Source: Megaleporinus macrocephalus
Lineage: Eukaryota; Chordata; Actinopteri; Characiformes; Anostomidae
Direction of reading: 5' to 3'
DNA length: 64,000 nt
Assembly: GCA_021613375.1 (NCBI GenBank)
Contig: CM038703.1
Location: 19,896,194-19,960,193 of the forward strand
Below are positions 38,999 to 50,170 of this stretch, piece after piece (the first letter of the stretch is position 1; each line of letters opens with the position of its first letter). The notes beneath the pieces are model-generated. The model was not told the origin of the DNA. It was given only the letters and a program-made list of their open reading frames with translations, and searched no databases. Made by a program: the position numbers and the translations under genes.

Positions 38999-41900
38999 CA
39001 AATCAAAATAAATATCAAAGTTCAAATGTAATACATACAAACAGATTAATGATGTAAATCATGATGGGTGGATTAATCTAAGCCTAGGTTTGCTGCCTTT
39101 CTTGTCTGTATTTACAATCACTGTTTGAATAGAGAGCAGTTTAGATTTACGCCTTAAACTTACCAGAACTAAACTTTTGTCTGTGCTTGCCCATAGAAAC
39201 GAACCACTACCTCAGCTTTTTTCTACAGTACATAAATGATGCCAAGCTCAAGCTCCTTATAGACACTACTTTTGACTACAGTTAATATGACTTCTTCCTC
39301 CATTACCTGTTCATTCAACCTTAACATTGACAATTACGACGTAATATGTGGAGCAGCATACCTTATCAAGAAGTTCCTCTCTGTTTATAGGCAAGTATGT
39401 TCAAGAGCATTGGTTAAAATTCCTATGTGCGTTCATGGTAAATAGCTTTAAGGACTGTCCGAGCGCATATATAATATATATATACTTTCAAAAATAGATA
39501 TAGTCATGTGTAAAATATAGAATAATTTAACCTGTTCAGCCTAAAAGGCCACATACAGCATACACAGAATAGAACGACCAAAAAGTACCCACTTAGTCAA
39601 GATGCTATGCTCACCATGGACTATTTTCGGAGAGAAATGAGAAGGAACTATAGATGGAATCTGGTACGAAGAGTACACCTTTGTCCAAAAGACAACAAGG
39701 CCGCTTTTTTTGTGCAGAGACGTCAGAGTTCACAGGTGGCTAATGTCCTTTCTTCAGCATCAGATTACACACTCAGCGATTTGACTGTGTGCAGCAAGAA
39801 GTAGCGTCCAATCTGGCCAACAAAGCACTGGCACCATTTTAGAGCTGCCCTGGTTTGAGTGCGACATGGCCCAATCAGAACAAACAGGGGCGTTATAATC
39901 TGCCTGCAGGAAGGTATGGACTTGTTTAGTATTGTGAAGAACAAAAAAAAGACTATTATACTGGTGGTAGCTGAGATCATTAGAGAGAAAAAAGAAAAAA
40001 AAACATTGCCTCTGTCATCAGTGGCTTGGATTCATCAGCATTTGTTCACAGCATTTTGAAAGATCACCACCAGATGTCAGTAAAAAGCACAAAATAAGTG
40101 TTTTGTCAGTTTTCTTTAAATGTCTGAATTGAATGGAAATTACCAAATTAAACAGAAATCCCTAAGGAGGAACTGAGAGTGAGAGTTTGTGGGGAAATGA
40201 CAAATGGCTTCCACATAACAGGAACTGAAAAAAGTGGGGACGAGTCTGGGAATTTTTGGGCTTTTTCAGAATGCCTTTGTGGTCTATGAGTAAAATTGGG
40301 GGGGGGGGGGGGATAGACGGACGACACACATCTGAGGTTACGATATACGCCAGACACAGGAACTGCATATTGTTAGTCAATGCGGCCACGCATTGCTTAG
40401 ACACTTGGATAGTTTGAAATGCTGTCTGTCAGTTTCTAACCACAACAATGTCTTACAACCCTGTGAATACTGAAATTATGCACTTTCTTTACAGTTCTTA
40501 TTGTGACAACATTAGCAAAAGCATCTGTGTGAGCCAAAAGCACTGGATCACCATGAACACTGCTAGATTTAGAGGCAGACTGACTGATTAGACGTGTGCT
40601 TATATGCAAGCAGGGTTTTTAAAGCGAGAATGGCTATTGTGTCCGAAGTCTCCAAGTAAATTATACAACTGAAACATGTCAATCGAGTAAAACTGAACTT
40701 AAACAGACTGTCACAAAGTCACACTACTCCCAAGATATGCATGTCATGCCCTAAACCATGTAAAATACAGAGATAAAAATCACACAGAAACAATAGAAAA
40801 CAAACAAAAACAAGCATTTGGACATAAAAAGGACATATATAAAACGTCAGAGAAGATACAAAAAAAACATAAGTATGCTAAAAGCACAGCAGTAGCCCGC
40901 TAGCAGCGAGCTACACAGCAGCACAGTCTTCCCCCGGTGCTCTCCACTACAGGGAAATGGAGAAGAAGGAACAGTCATAGCCACTTGGGTAAGAGACGAT
41001 CCTGACTACAACTATCTCACTGACAACTAGTCATTTCACTAAGACACTGAGAGTCAGAATAAATGCTCTTAAACAAGCTAATTTCTGAAATTGAATATAA
41101 ACATGATTACAAGGATGCCTCAATTCAAGTCAAAACATCAGGATTGTCTTTACCCAAGAGTCTGTGTCGAAATTTCAAAGTATTTGCGATTTATAAACAT
41201 TTAGTCAGGGGTTACCAACACCGGCAGTGCCACCTCTCGTGACCTAGCAGTAGGAATGCTTTCTAAATGGACGGAATTCTCTGTGTGAAATTTTAAGTTG
41301 GATAATATTTTCATTCATAAGGCCATAGCTTAAGTTCTGTAATATACAGGTAATAATGGACTTGCATTACTTTGCCAAGGCAGCTCCCATAATCTCTATA
41401 TCCAATATGGATTACCTACCATTTATTATGGCGCTGGTGAGGAAGAAAAAAAACCTGCCAAAGTGAGCGCATATCTTCTTCAAGATAACTAACTAAATGT
41501 ATCCTTTAGCTAATGCTATCAGAGGATAACGTTCAACTAAGGGTTTAACTTACTGATTGACTTAAGCAGGTAGTCAATGTATTTAAGAAGTGCCTATGAT
41601 TTCGTTGTCCTATAGTATACGGTTTACTCTACTTTGCAAGTGCTTTTGTGTTATTAAACTGTAATTTAACAGTAAAATAAGTGCTTTTCAGATATTTCAT
41701 GTTTTGAAATTGCTGAGAGAGAGCCATTAGGTTGTTTTTCCTATGGCTCACTCCATTCGCTTCTTCGCTGTCTAAATTCTAAATTGAACGAAGACCTATT
41801 CAACAACTCATCAAATGGATTTTGAGTTTTTTTAACAGCTTCTGATATCTCTTAGGTATGAAGCAGATTATGGGTCCTTATTTCAGTGCTGAAATCATAT

Positions 41901-42276
41901 TTTGTCTCCACATATGGCATTCAACAGCTGATAGAATGTGTGCTCTTTAAATTGTTGCTGACTGAGGCAGCAAAAAGATTTGTTTTTGCCATAGTTCACA
42001 CTGCTTAGAAAAACAAGCGTAATATCAACAAGAATATAGTGTAGTCAATGTTCTACAATTCTAATATATGTTTACTCTCTGATGTAAAATCTAAGATACC
42101 ACAGGCATCAGAGCTATCACAGACTGCCATGGCAGGTTAAATCAAGTACTTAGTCCCACTTTCAGCAAGCTCGTTTCTGCTAAGTCTCAGTCTGGGCGGT
42201 GAGAGGGGAAGAGGCCAGGGTGCGCTGCCGGTGCCGGAGGTTTTTTTAGAGCACAGTGCACAGACAACGTAGAAAA

Positions 42277-42327
<51 letters not shown>
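42277..42327. repeat. (GT)n(GA)n compound microsatellite
   Basis: About eight GT units run directly into about 18 GA units, followed by imperfect GA-rich DNA to about 42350. It starts 185 nt downstream of the mafk stop and so probably lies in the mafk 3'UTR, where it would read as CT/AC repeats. Confidence 0.9.
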
Positions 42328-42331
<4 letters not shown>

Positions 42332-42511
42332 AGAGAGAGAAAGAGAAGTCAACGCAGTCTACGGTCACACAGAGTCAGCCTCCCTCCCCCCCACCCCACT
42401 CCCTCAAGTCCAGTCACTGAGTGTCCTTCTCAGTCGGGCGGATGCAGACCAGGCCGCGAGTTCGAAAAACCGGGTTGGACCACATGGACCGGCGGCATTC
42501 CTCCCGTCTTC

Positions 42512-42952
42512 CTATGATGGCGCGGAGAATGGCGGGGAGGCGGGGCTGTGGTTGTTCGACTTGACAATGGTGATGACGCTGGTGGCGGCGGCGGCCACCT
42601 TTCCCGGCGAGAGCGGCCCGCGGGCCACAGTCCGGGCAAAGCACTGCAGCGCCTCGTACTTGGCACGCAGGGCATCCAGCTCCAGCCGCATGCTGGCGTT
42701 CTCCCGGGCCAGCTTGTCCACCTCCTGCTGCAGCTCAGTCTTCTGCCTCTCCAGCTCCTCCTTCTGCGTGACGCGCTTGATGCGGCAGCTGGCGGCATAG
42801 CCGCGGTTCTTCAGCGTGCGCCGCCGCTGCTTCAGTCGCACCACGTCCTCCTTGGTAAGGCCGCGCAGGTGCTGGTTCAGCTCCCGCACCGACATGGCCA
42901 CCAGCTCGTCATCGCTGAGCGCCGGCGCATTCTCACCCACCTCCTTCTTTAC
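42512..42952 (-). CDS. mafk: mafk coding exon 2 (residues 13-158)
   Basis: The acceptor is TCTGTCGCAG on the minus strand, and the exon opens [17 protein letters not shown]. It holds the whole bZIP region and the stop (TAG at 42514-42512). It is very GC-rich compared with the flanks, and the opposite strand is open for 173 codons as a by-product. Confidence 0.96.
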   Translation of the reverse strand, partial: VKKEVGENAPALSDDELVAMSVRELNQHLRGLTKEDVVRLKQRRRTLKNRGYAASCRIKRVTQKEELERQKTELQQEVDKLARENASMRLELDALRAKYEALQCFARTVARGPLSPGKVAAAATSVITIVKSNNHSPASPPFSAPS

Positions 42953-43202
42953 CTGCGACAGAAGAAGCAAGAGTGTAAAACCCGATGACACTGGACACAC
43001 TGCTTGTAGGGACAGGATCCCAGACACGGCTTAAGCTGAGTCTTGGAGTAAATTGTAATACCATAGCTTAAATGCAGCATTATTGCATGTGTGTGCATGC
43101 TTAGCTTAATCTGAGCCTGGGAAAATGTCCCACAACACTGAATGAATACTAAGAACAAAGCTTTACCTTTAAAGCTTTGCTTGGTTTAAAATGAGTCGTC
43201 AT
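42512..43202 (-). CDS. mafk: Small Maf bZIP transcription factor MafK, complete, two coding exons
   Basis: Coding exons 43202-43167 and 42952-42512 (minus) join in phase 0 to 158 aa (human MafK 156). Residues 1-12 are [12 protein letters not shown], from a tiny exon. The extended homology region spans about 25-50 ([20 protein letters not shown]), the basic DNA-contact region 51-76 ([20 protein letters not shown]), and a leucine zipper follows to about 115. No transactivation domain follows, as in all small Mafs, which heterodimerise with CNC factors (NRF1/2, NF-E2 p45) and BACH at MARE/ARE sites in the nucleus. VKKE at 13-16 matches the known MafK sumoylation site (K14). The C-terminus TSVITIVKS...PFSAPS is MafK-like and not MafF-like. 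The intron is 214 nt. Confidence 0.96.
43167..43202 (-). CDS. mafk: mafk coding exon 1 (12 codons)
   Basis: The minus strand reads ATG at 43202-43200, then codons for [12 protein letters not shown] up to 43167, then donor AAG|GTAAAG. Human MafK begins MTTNPKPNKALK, so length and phase match. The exon probably starts at 43243, after the acceptor CTCTTCACAG, leaving 41 nt of 5'UTR. An internal ATG at 43211-43209 lies upstream of and out of frame with the true start. Confidence 0.92.
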
Positions 43203-43675
43203 ACCCTGCATGAAAGCAGCTGGTCAGAAGCTTTAAGAAATGCCTGTGAAGAGAAGAAAGATTCATAAATGCATGAGGGACAAAATCTGTGTGTGCATTT
43301 GAATTAATGTGAATCCCAGATCTGGTTCTGGAAGGGCTACAGCGATGCATAATGTGCCCCCAAAACACCTGATACATTTAATAAAGTAACTTGGCAATCA
43401 GGCGATGAGTTAGATCAGAAGCCAAACTGCTCAGCTCTGTGTCCTTCAGGATCATTCTGAGTGAGTCTTACGCAGAAAACGTCCCTCAGTGCCGGGACAT
43501 TATTACACTGAAACATCTGCCCGTGCTTTAACACACCTGTGAAGCGGCATGAGGGCAATAGTAAATATCTGCTCAGTCGAATCAAGAGTGTCTGAGGAGG
43601 GTAAACACAAAAATGTGCTGAGCTTGGGGATTAAGATTGATATCCACAACTGGAGTCAGCCAACAGTTCTGCGTG

Positions 43676-43694
43676 CTCGCCGCCAGAGGGCAGC
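43676..43694 (+). promoter_or_regulatory. CTCF-like motif upstream of mafk coding exon 1
   Basis: CTCGCCGCCAGAGGGCAGC resembles the CTCF core, forward orientation, about 470 bp upstream of the mafk start codon. Confidence 0.4.
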
Positions 43695-45127
43695 CCTGCC
43701 TCACAAACCAAGCTCCAGACAAGGACAACCCTGTTTACTTGCTGAGGGAGCGTTCTCACAATGTAGTTCACTAGACCATTGCAAGTACAATAATAGAAGC
43801 AGGTCAGCCCTCAACATGGGGCTTTGTCTGATCTCTCTGCTCAGCTATCCGCGCCAGGTTATTTTTTGCTCAAGCAGGCTTTAAAAAGGCCTTTCTGTAC
43901 AGAGGAGCGTGTAGTTCGGAGACTAACATGGCCAAAACAGGACGAAATGAGACAAGCATAAAACAACAAAACAAAAAAAATAACACACCCAAAAAGACAC
44001 GTTTAACGGTCTCCATTTCAGGAGTGTCTCATTCAGCCTTGTACTGTGTGCAGTAGTGCTGCCATGGAGACGCCCGGCTAATGGGTGTGGGACTGCTGGT
44101 CACATGAGCAGTCCAATGGTAAACAAGGTTCATTCATAACGTCGCCACGCATGGTGGGCTACCTCCTCAATAAACCCAGTATACAACTCTAAAAGAGGGG
44201 CAATACTGATAGGGACGCTTACAAATTGCCAGTATTTACACAAGGCCGTTGAGTAGAAACACCCACTTACTGTTATTTCTGTGTCAGTTCTGGTCTGTAC
44301 ATCTATGTTTATTTAAAACTGCCTACAATATATCTGACCAAAGTTACATCACACCTTTATGCCTCTAATTACATTTTATTCACCTTAAAAAAAACCAAAC
44401 AAAAAAAAAAGAAAAGGATGGCAGAAGACACGGGTCATGCACCTTTTTTGAAACGTGTTGGGATACGTTTCTGTTAAGCCGAGACCATACTGTACTTTTC
44501 TATGCAGGAGATATGTGGAACATTCCAGAAGGCACTGTGTCACTCGCAAATAGTTTCCCTTACAGTCACTGTTATATTTTTGTTTTTAGACAATGTGCTT
44601 TATCAGGTTTAGGAGCGCGGCTGACAGACTGGATTCTGTTACACTGGGCTTTCCTGGCTTGCTTCATGCCCTTATTTAACTCTGCTGGTTATATTTAGCT
44701 CAGTGTGCTGACCATAAAATTCTGCCAACAATGCAATTTAAGTGGAAATGTGATAAGTGATACCTCATTAAGAGGGAAAAGACTCTAGGGCAGGCTCAAC
44801 AGGAGCAACCTTCTCACCAATGACTATCAAAAGAAGAGTGATTACTCCCATGGGATGTTAATCCTTTATTCAGGGGAAAACATCCGCTCCTAGGCAGTCT
44901 CCTATCTGTTCCTAGTAATGTGTGTTATCTGCCATTCTGCTGGAGTCTCTGCATTCCTCAGTCCTTATTCATATCTTCCTTTCAAAAGGCCATGTTGTGC
45001 AGGGTGTGTTTCTATGATCTAGAATATTGTTACCATTAAGGAAAATGTTATTGCCAAAATAGCAACATCAGGGAACATGTTGGACGTCCCCACTGCTGGA
45101 CATTTCGATTACATTCTACAGATATAG

Positions 45128-45732
45128 CGCTGTGCAAAAGCCAGAGACCACCTTTCAGTATTAAGGTTTCAGTCAAAGCATGTTATTTTGACATCTGAGA
45201 ATTACATAGAAGCCTCAACAACTACATATAAAAGCAGTTTTTGTGTCTATACTTTTTCTACTTCTTTTATTCTGTTTGGTATCTACAGGAATATTTCCAC
45301 ACCTTTAATGTTCAGTCTTAGTAGATGCCTTCTGATGCTCACAGTCCAAAAAATCTAAAGCAGGTTCTGTGATGTTGAGGTCTGGACTCTGGGATGGTCA
45401 GTCCTTTTTATTCTCGTTTACAGTTTAGTGACAGCTACACATCATTCAGATACATTAAGTTATCTTCTCACAGTAAAAGGGTGGATAGATCAAGAGTGAA
45501 GGTTTGTTTTTCTCCTCTCTCTTTCAAAGATACTGTTGGTGGCAGGTTTGGTGGTCTGCCAGTTCTTGCATGGTTGTTAAGAGTCCCATTTTCTCTATAC
45601 ACTTTAATAATTTAATAGCTTTGAAAAAATCCTCATGCCAATAGATTATCTTTTATCTAATTGTCTCAGAATTATACTTCTTTGGACTGGAAAGTATATA
45701 CATGAATGGTGTTCTCTGGCTTTTTAAACAGG
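45128..45732 (-). mobile_element. Tc1-like deletion derivative with both ends, in mafk intron 1
   Basis: The left end is GTGCAAAAGCCAGAGACCAC (45132-45151) and the right end is GGTGTTCTCTGGCTTTTTAA (from 45708), which form imperfect inverted repeats. The interior has GTTGAGGTCTGGACTCTGGG, the antisense transposase block. At about 600 bp it lacks most of the transposase. Confidence 0.55.
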
Positions 45733-48700
45733 ACTGCATCTGTTTTATTTTCCTTTAAACAGTAAAGTACAGTGTATGTTAAAGAAAAATCAGAACTACC
45801 AAAATTTCTTGTCCCTTGGGTGATCCGCTAAGCACAAATGCTTTGGTTTAGACAGTGACAAGAAGATATTAGTCACTCTTGTCGGTACCAGCATGGCACA
45901 CCTGTCATGCATTAACCGGCAGTCCACATGGTTTAGCCATGACTGCATCAAAGACTGTAGTTTAGGGATCCACGGTCAGGTTCAGCATAGATAATGAACC
46001 ACACAGTTGAAACTTAACACCACATGAGAAGTATGCGCAAGTCTTGATTCATACCATCTGGCCCTCAGCGTAAGGCCCCATATGGGCCTGGCCACACATT
46101 TTATTCAGAACAAAATAGTGAAGTACAAAACTAATTATAGTGTGTGCAGTTCACTGAAAACGTCAGTAAAGCGGACAGATGTCAGAACCTTATATAGCAA
46201 GGTTTGGAATATTAGCAATGGTATGCATGTGCAAGATGATTTCGTCCCTTGTGCTATTCCCACAAGGAACATAGAAAACTGTACAGTCCCTAAGGGTTAA
46301 TCCCAGAAACAAAAAGTATGTGACAAATGACGCAAGGCCAGCAGCGATGAGAGGAGCATTCCTAGACAGCAAGTTGGCTTGGAGTGGCTGTTTTTAAAAG
46401 GGCTGCGTCAAGGGGGGAGCCCCTGCTTTTCTTTCCAGGGAAGACCATCGAAGTGAGCGCAAAAGAAGACCCCCTCCTTTCTCTCTATACGTGGGGCCTC
46501 CAGCCTTTCAGCTCTCTCACACAAACATATAGAGTGAATTTCCTTCAAATTCCAACGGCGTGTGGTCGCCCCCCCCTCTTTTCCATTTGCAGTGGGAAGT
46601 GAAGTGACCTGACCAGAGCGGGGCCCCCTTTTCCTGCACAATCCCACTAAAGAGGAAAAGCTCTAGCATCCCAAGGCCGCGTTTTCATCATTTCTACTAC
46701 AGAACAACGGGTGCATTTTCACCCCCCCACACACACCCCACCCCATTCGGCGCTGCCTCTGGCGATGCACGTTCAACGGGCTGCAGAAACACTGGAGCTC
46801 TTATTCTGGCTATCAAGAGCCGGGCTAGGAAAACAGAAAAACATGTCACAGGGAAAGAGCCTTGGGAGAGAAGCCATGGAGAGTGCACGAAGTGGGGATA
46901 ACAGAGCCACATTCCTCGCTATACACACACACACACATACTGGGCAAGGTTTAAGGGGCCCCCACTTTCCATTTGGAAAAGCTGCATACTTAATGTCTTT
47001 CCCGCATAACTTTCTCACTTTCAGAACACAGAGCTGGGGAAATCAGTTCCTTCACTCTAGCATATCCTTATTTTAATGTTACAGATTTCAAGTTTTAACA
47101 ATTTAACTATTTTTTGCCTTCTCTTTCTATCGGAATCCTTCTTAAGAGAAACCCAACACAACATGACACTTAAAGCTCATAAAGGAGTAGAGCAAACTGC
47201 AGGAGAGCAGTGAACCAGCATGTGCTAGTTTATGAAAGACAGCAATGAATTAAAGCCTTAAGACAGTAACATAAATGTACTGCACTCAAAGTATTCCTTA
47301 GGAATGTTCTGTGAATGTGGCAGACAGTAACTCCAGCTGCATTACAGATTTTTTTCTTTTCCTCTTTTCCTCTTCTTCTCATCTCTTCATGTTATTTGTA
47401 GAACTGTATATGCAGTTCAAATCTGAATGGAAAAAAACCCCGATCAGACATGATTTCCCATTGGTCTGTCTAAAAGACACAGAATAACTGCACTGACGTC
47501 AGCTACTCTTCCAGTTAATATATGCTGACATCTGATGTTTTCAAACTTAAGTAACCTGGAGGCTACTTGAATTATGACCAAAGGTTCAAGGCCCCACGAT
47601 TTTGTCAGTGTTTACCAGTCTTTCAACAACAAAAGTGATGTTGATGCCTGATTAAAAACACATGACTGCCAAACTGTACTGTGTTCCAAATGCTGAGGTC
47701 ATCTGAAACAGTTCAAAAAGGTAGCGTCGTAAAAGCCACTATTGTCAGTCAAGTATTCTAACCATCACACTAATATTACCTAATATCTATTCAGTTGCTC
47801 AAACTACTTCAATTAACCACTGTATCTTTATTCACTTGTTTAAGAGGCAAAGTTCATTCACACATGTTCAATTTCCAGGCATTCAGCTGCTCCCTGATTT
47901 CATCCAAAGACAAGTCAGTCAGTGAGTTATTGCCATGATTGCGGAATCAAACGTTTTATCATTTCATTCATCAGTTGCTTGGATGAGATCATACTTTCAT
48001 CACTATCCTGCTTTTCAGAAATGAACTGCATTTACTGGAATCCATAATATTGAACTTACCTCCCACCCTGCTCTTGACCTTCTAGCAGAGATGTTTCTTA
48101 AAGTTTGAAATAGACATACTTTATACCGCAAATGTAAACATGTTACAATAAACTCACGCAACATGAAATTACTCATGTTGCTTTCTTCCCCTGACTCAAA
48201 AAACACAGTTGGCATATCAGTGTCTATCTAGGGCCATTAACAGCCGGGGTAGAGAGAACCTGGTGATTTGATACATGTCATTATACAGGGGTTACGATTT
48301 AATATATTGGGATACTGTAAGCAAAGCAATATATTGCAAACATTTTTTTAATCTAAGTATAAAATACTAAGTCCTAGTATAAAGAACAGATCACCACAAG
48401 CATAGGTTTGCTAATACATTCTTACCCTACTTCCATACTGAAGATAGATTATAACACTGGCCACTTAAACAAAATGCTATACAAACTAGTGTCTCACAAA
48501 CCTGTTCATGTAAACTATTAATTAAAAATCAATCTTGTGTTTTTGAAAATCCCTCGTACAACATACTGTTGTGTTACTTAATTGTATTGATATTTTCTTA
48601 CACCCAGAGTAACAGCAGAAAATGATGGAGGAAAAAAATTAATTCAACCCCATCCTGTAACAAATCTAGCCGCTGCTCAAATTGTGTGATGTGACATTGC

Positions 48701-49734
48701 TAGCTGTGTATTTATTCCTGTGGGTCAGTAGAGTGTCAATGTAGTTTCAGCATGTTCAGCATAGCTTATTACATCTTGAGTGATGTGCATCAATTAAAGC
48801 TCATTTTAAAGCTTGAAAGTTTTGAAAGAATCTGTATTGGTAAAAGCCATTACTCAAGGTTTCGGTTTCAGTATTAGCATTGGAAAAGAAAAAGTGGTAT
48901 CGTGCCATCACTAGGCAAAAATTAACTTTACAGCATCAGGGAAACTTCAAGCAGGCACAAGACTACTGAGTTTTTCCTGACCCAGTGTTATCCACCTAGA
49001 ATCTCTGTTAGTTGGGTTAAGGTAAATACCAACGCAGCATGTGGAATAAGTAGACAAAAGAGAACTGAAAGTTTTGATTGATCACAAGGGAAAGATGGTC
49101 ATCACCCTGTGTTTTAATATGTAGGTGGTATCATGAGGATGTTAGTCACTGTTTGACTACAGTCAATAATATTATTGAGAAAACCTGTGTGTGCAGTGCT
49201 GGGTTCCACCAAAAGGAAAAATCCTGTCTTTTTTAAAAGTTTACTGCCAAATCTTGAACACTTTCCATTACTTGCGACTATGTAAAGTGAAACAAGTCTC
49301 TGCGTCACGCTTACTGGCGCAGCTTCGTTTGATCCCAATAAAACAAAGCAGCACAATCGCTTTTGACTAAATCTGCCAACAGCAGTAATGTTTACCAAGC
49401 GTTACATGGTTCGGGTTTAACAGTTGTACGGTTGTCTTTAGGCCCAGACAGTGATATAATTGGGTGGCTGTGCTATTTGTGCTCGGAGATTTAGTGGCCT
49501 TTCTCAGAAAGTCCCAGACTCATTATGGAATCTGAAGCCACTGTTGTTGCTGTGAACTGCGAAACTGCCGTGCTTCAGCAAAGAGGCTTCTGCTCAAGTT
49601 CAAAGCCTGATTATGAGTTGAATGAAAGGTAACGTATTAGGCCAGACCTCAGGCAACCTCAAACAGTACTTCAAAGGCACCTGTGCTTATGCTGCCATCA
49701 TAAATGGCATGCTGGGTAGTCGTAGCTGTTTGTT

Positions 49735-50170
49735 TTGCTATTTCTCTACCCTCTAGTTAACTGTGCAGGCTCGGCACTGAGCAGACTCGATCTGCTGAGA
49801 GGCCAGTTGGAAGGAGCTGGCTCCTCCCTGCTCCGGAGCTTCGGCTGTGTTTTTCACAGGGAGGTGAAGAGGCCTGTCTCCTCGGGACCCTGCCCACCGT
49901 GCTCCACAGCGCTGCAGCGGCGCATTCGGCGGGATATTATGTAAAGGAAACGGAGAGCATAGCTGAGCGGTGAGTCATGCTGTTTACTGGTAGGAGCGAG
50001 GACGAACGGCAGGGAATCACACCCTCCCAAACTGACGTTTCCTGGAAAATCCCGTTGTTTCGCGGGGCGGAAGGAAAAGTACGGGGAACGGGGCTGGCGT
50101 GCTCGCCGGAACTTTCTGCGGATAGGGAGGAGAGGTAGATATCTGAGCAAAGCTACTTTTTTCCAACTTG
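49735..50170. promoter_or_regulatory. GC-rich island in mafk intron 1, possible alternative promoter
   Basis: CpG and GC content rise clearly above the AT-rich surroundings. The island contains an AP-1/NF-E2-like TGAGTCA at 49971-49977 and a GC-rich stretch at 50060-50110. Mouse MafK has alternative first exons, which makes an extra promoter plausible. No convincing donor could be fixed, so this could also be an enhancer. Confidence 0.3.

Larger units (their letters stand above)
38800..42511 (-). other. mafk: mafk 3' region, probable long 3'UTR
   Basis: No coding potential was recognised. It contains a GT/GA microsatellite at 42277-42327, a poly-G run near 40298-40312, a poly-A run at 38981-38998 and scattered AT-rich DNA. 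Assignment to the mafk 3'UTR rests on the nearest strong minus-strand AATAAA at 38826-38821; the true end could be closer to the stop. Confidence 0.35.

Noticed and set aside
40298..40312. Poly-G run as a G-quadruplex element
   Set aside because: A single homopolymer in the mafk 3' region; structure cannot be argued from this alone and sequencing error is possible.
42279..42800. Longest plus-strand open frame in the window (173 codons)
   Set aside because: It is antisense to the GC-rich mafk bZIP exon and begins inside the GA microsatellite (RERERE...). No protein-like content; a by-product of mafk codon composition.
42512..43202. Identity as MafF or MafG
   Set aside because: The N-terminus (MTT-KP-KALKVKKE-GENAP) and C-terminus (FSA-S) follow MafK, and synteny agrees.
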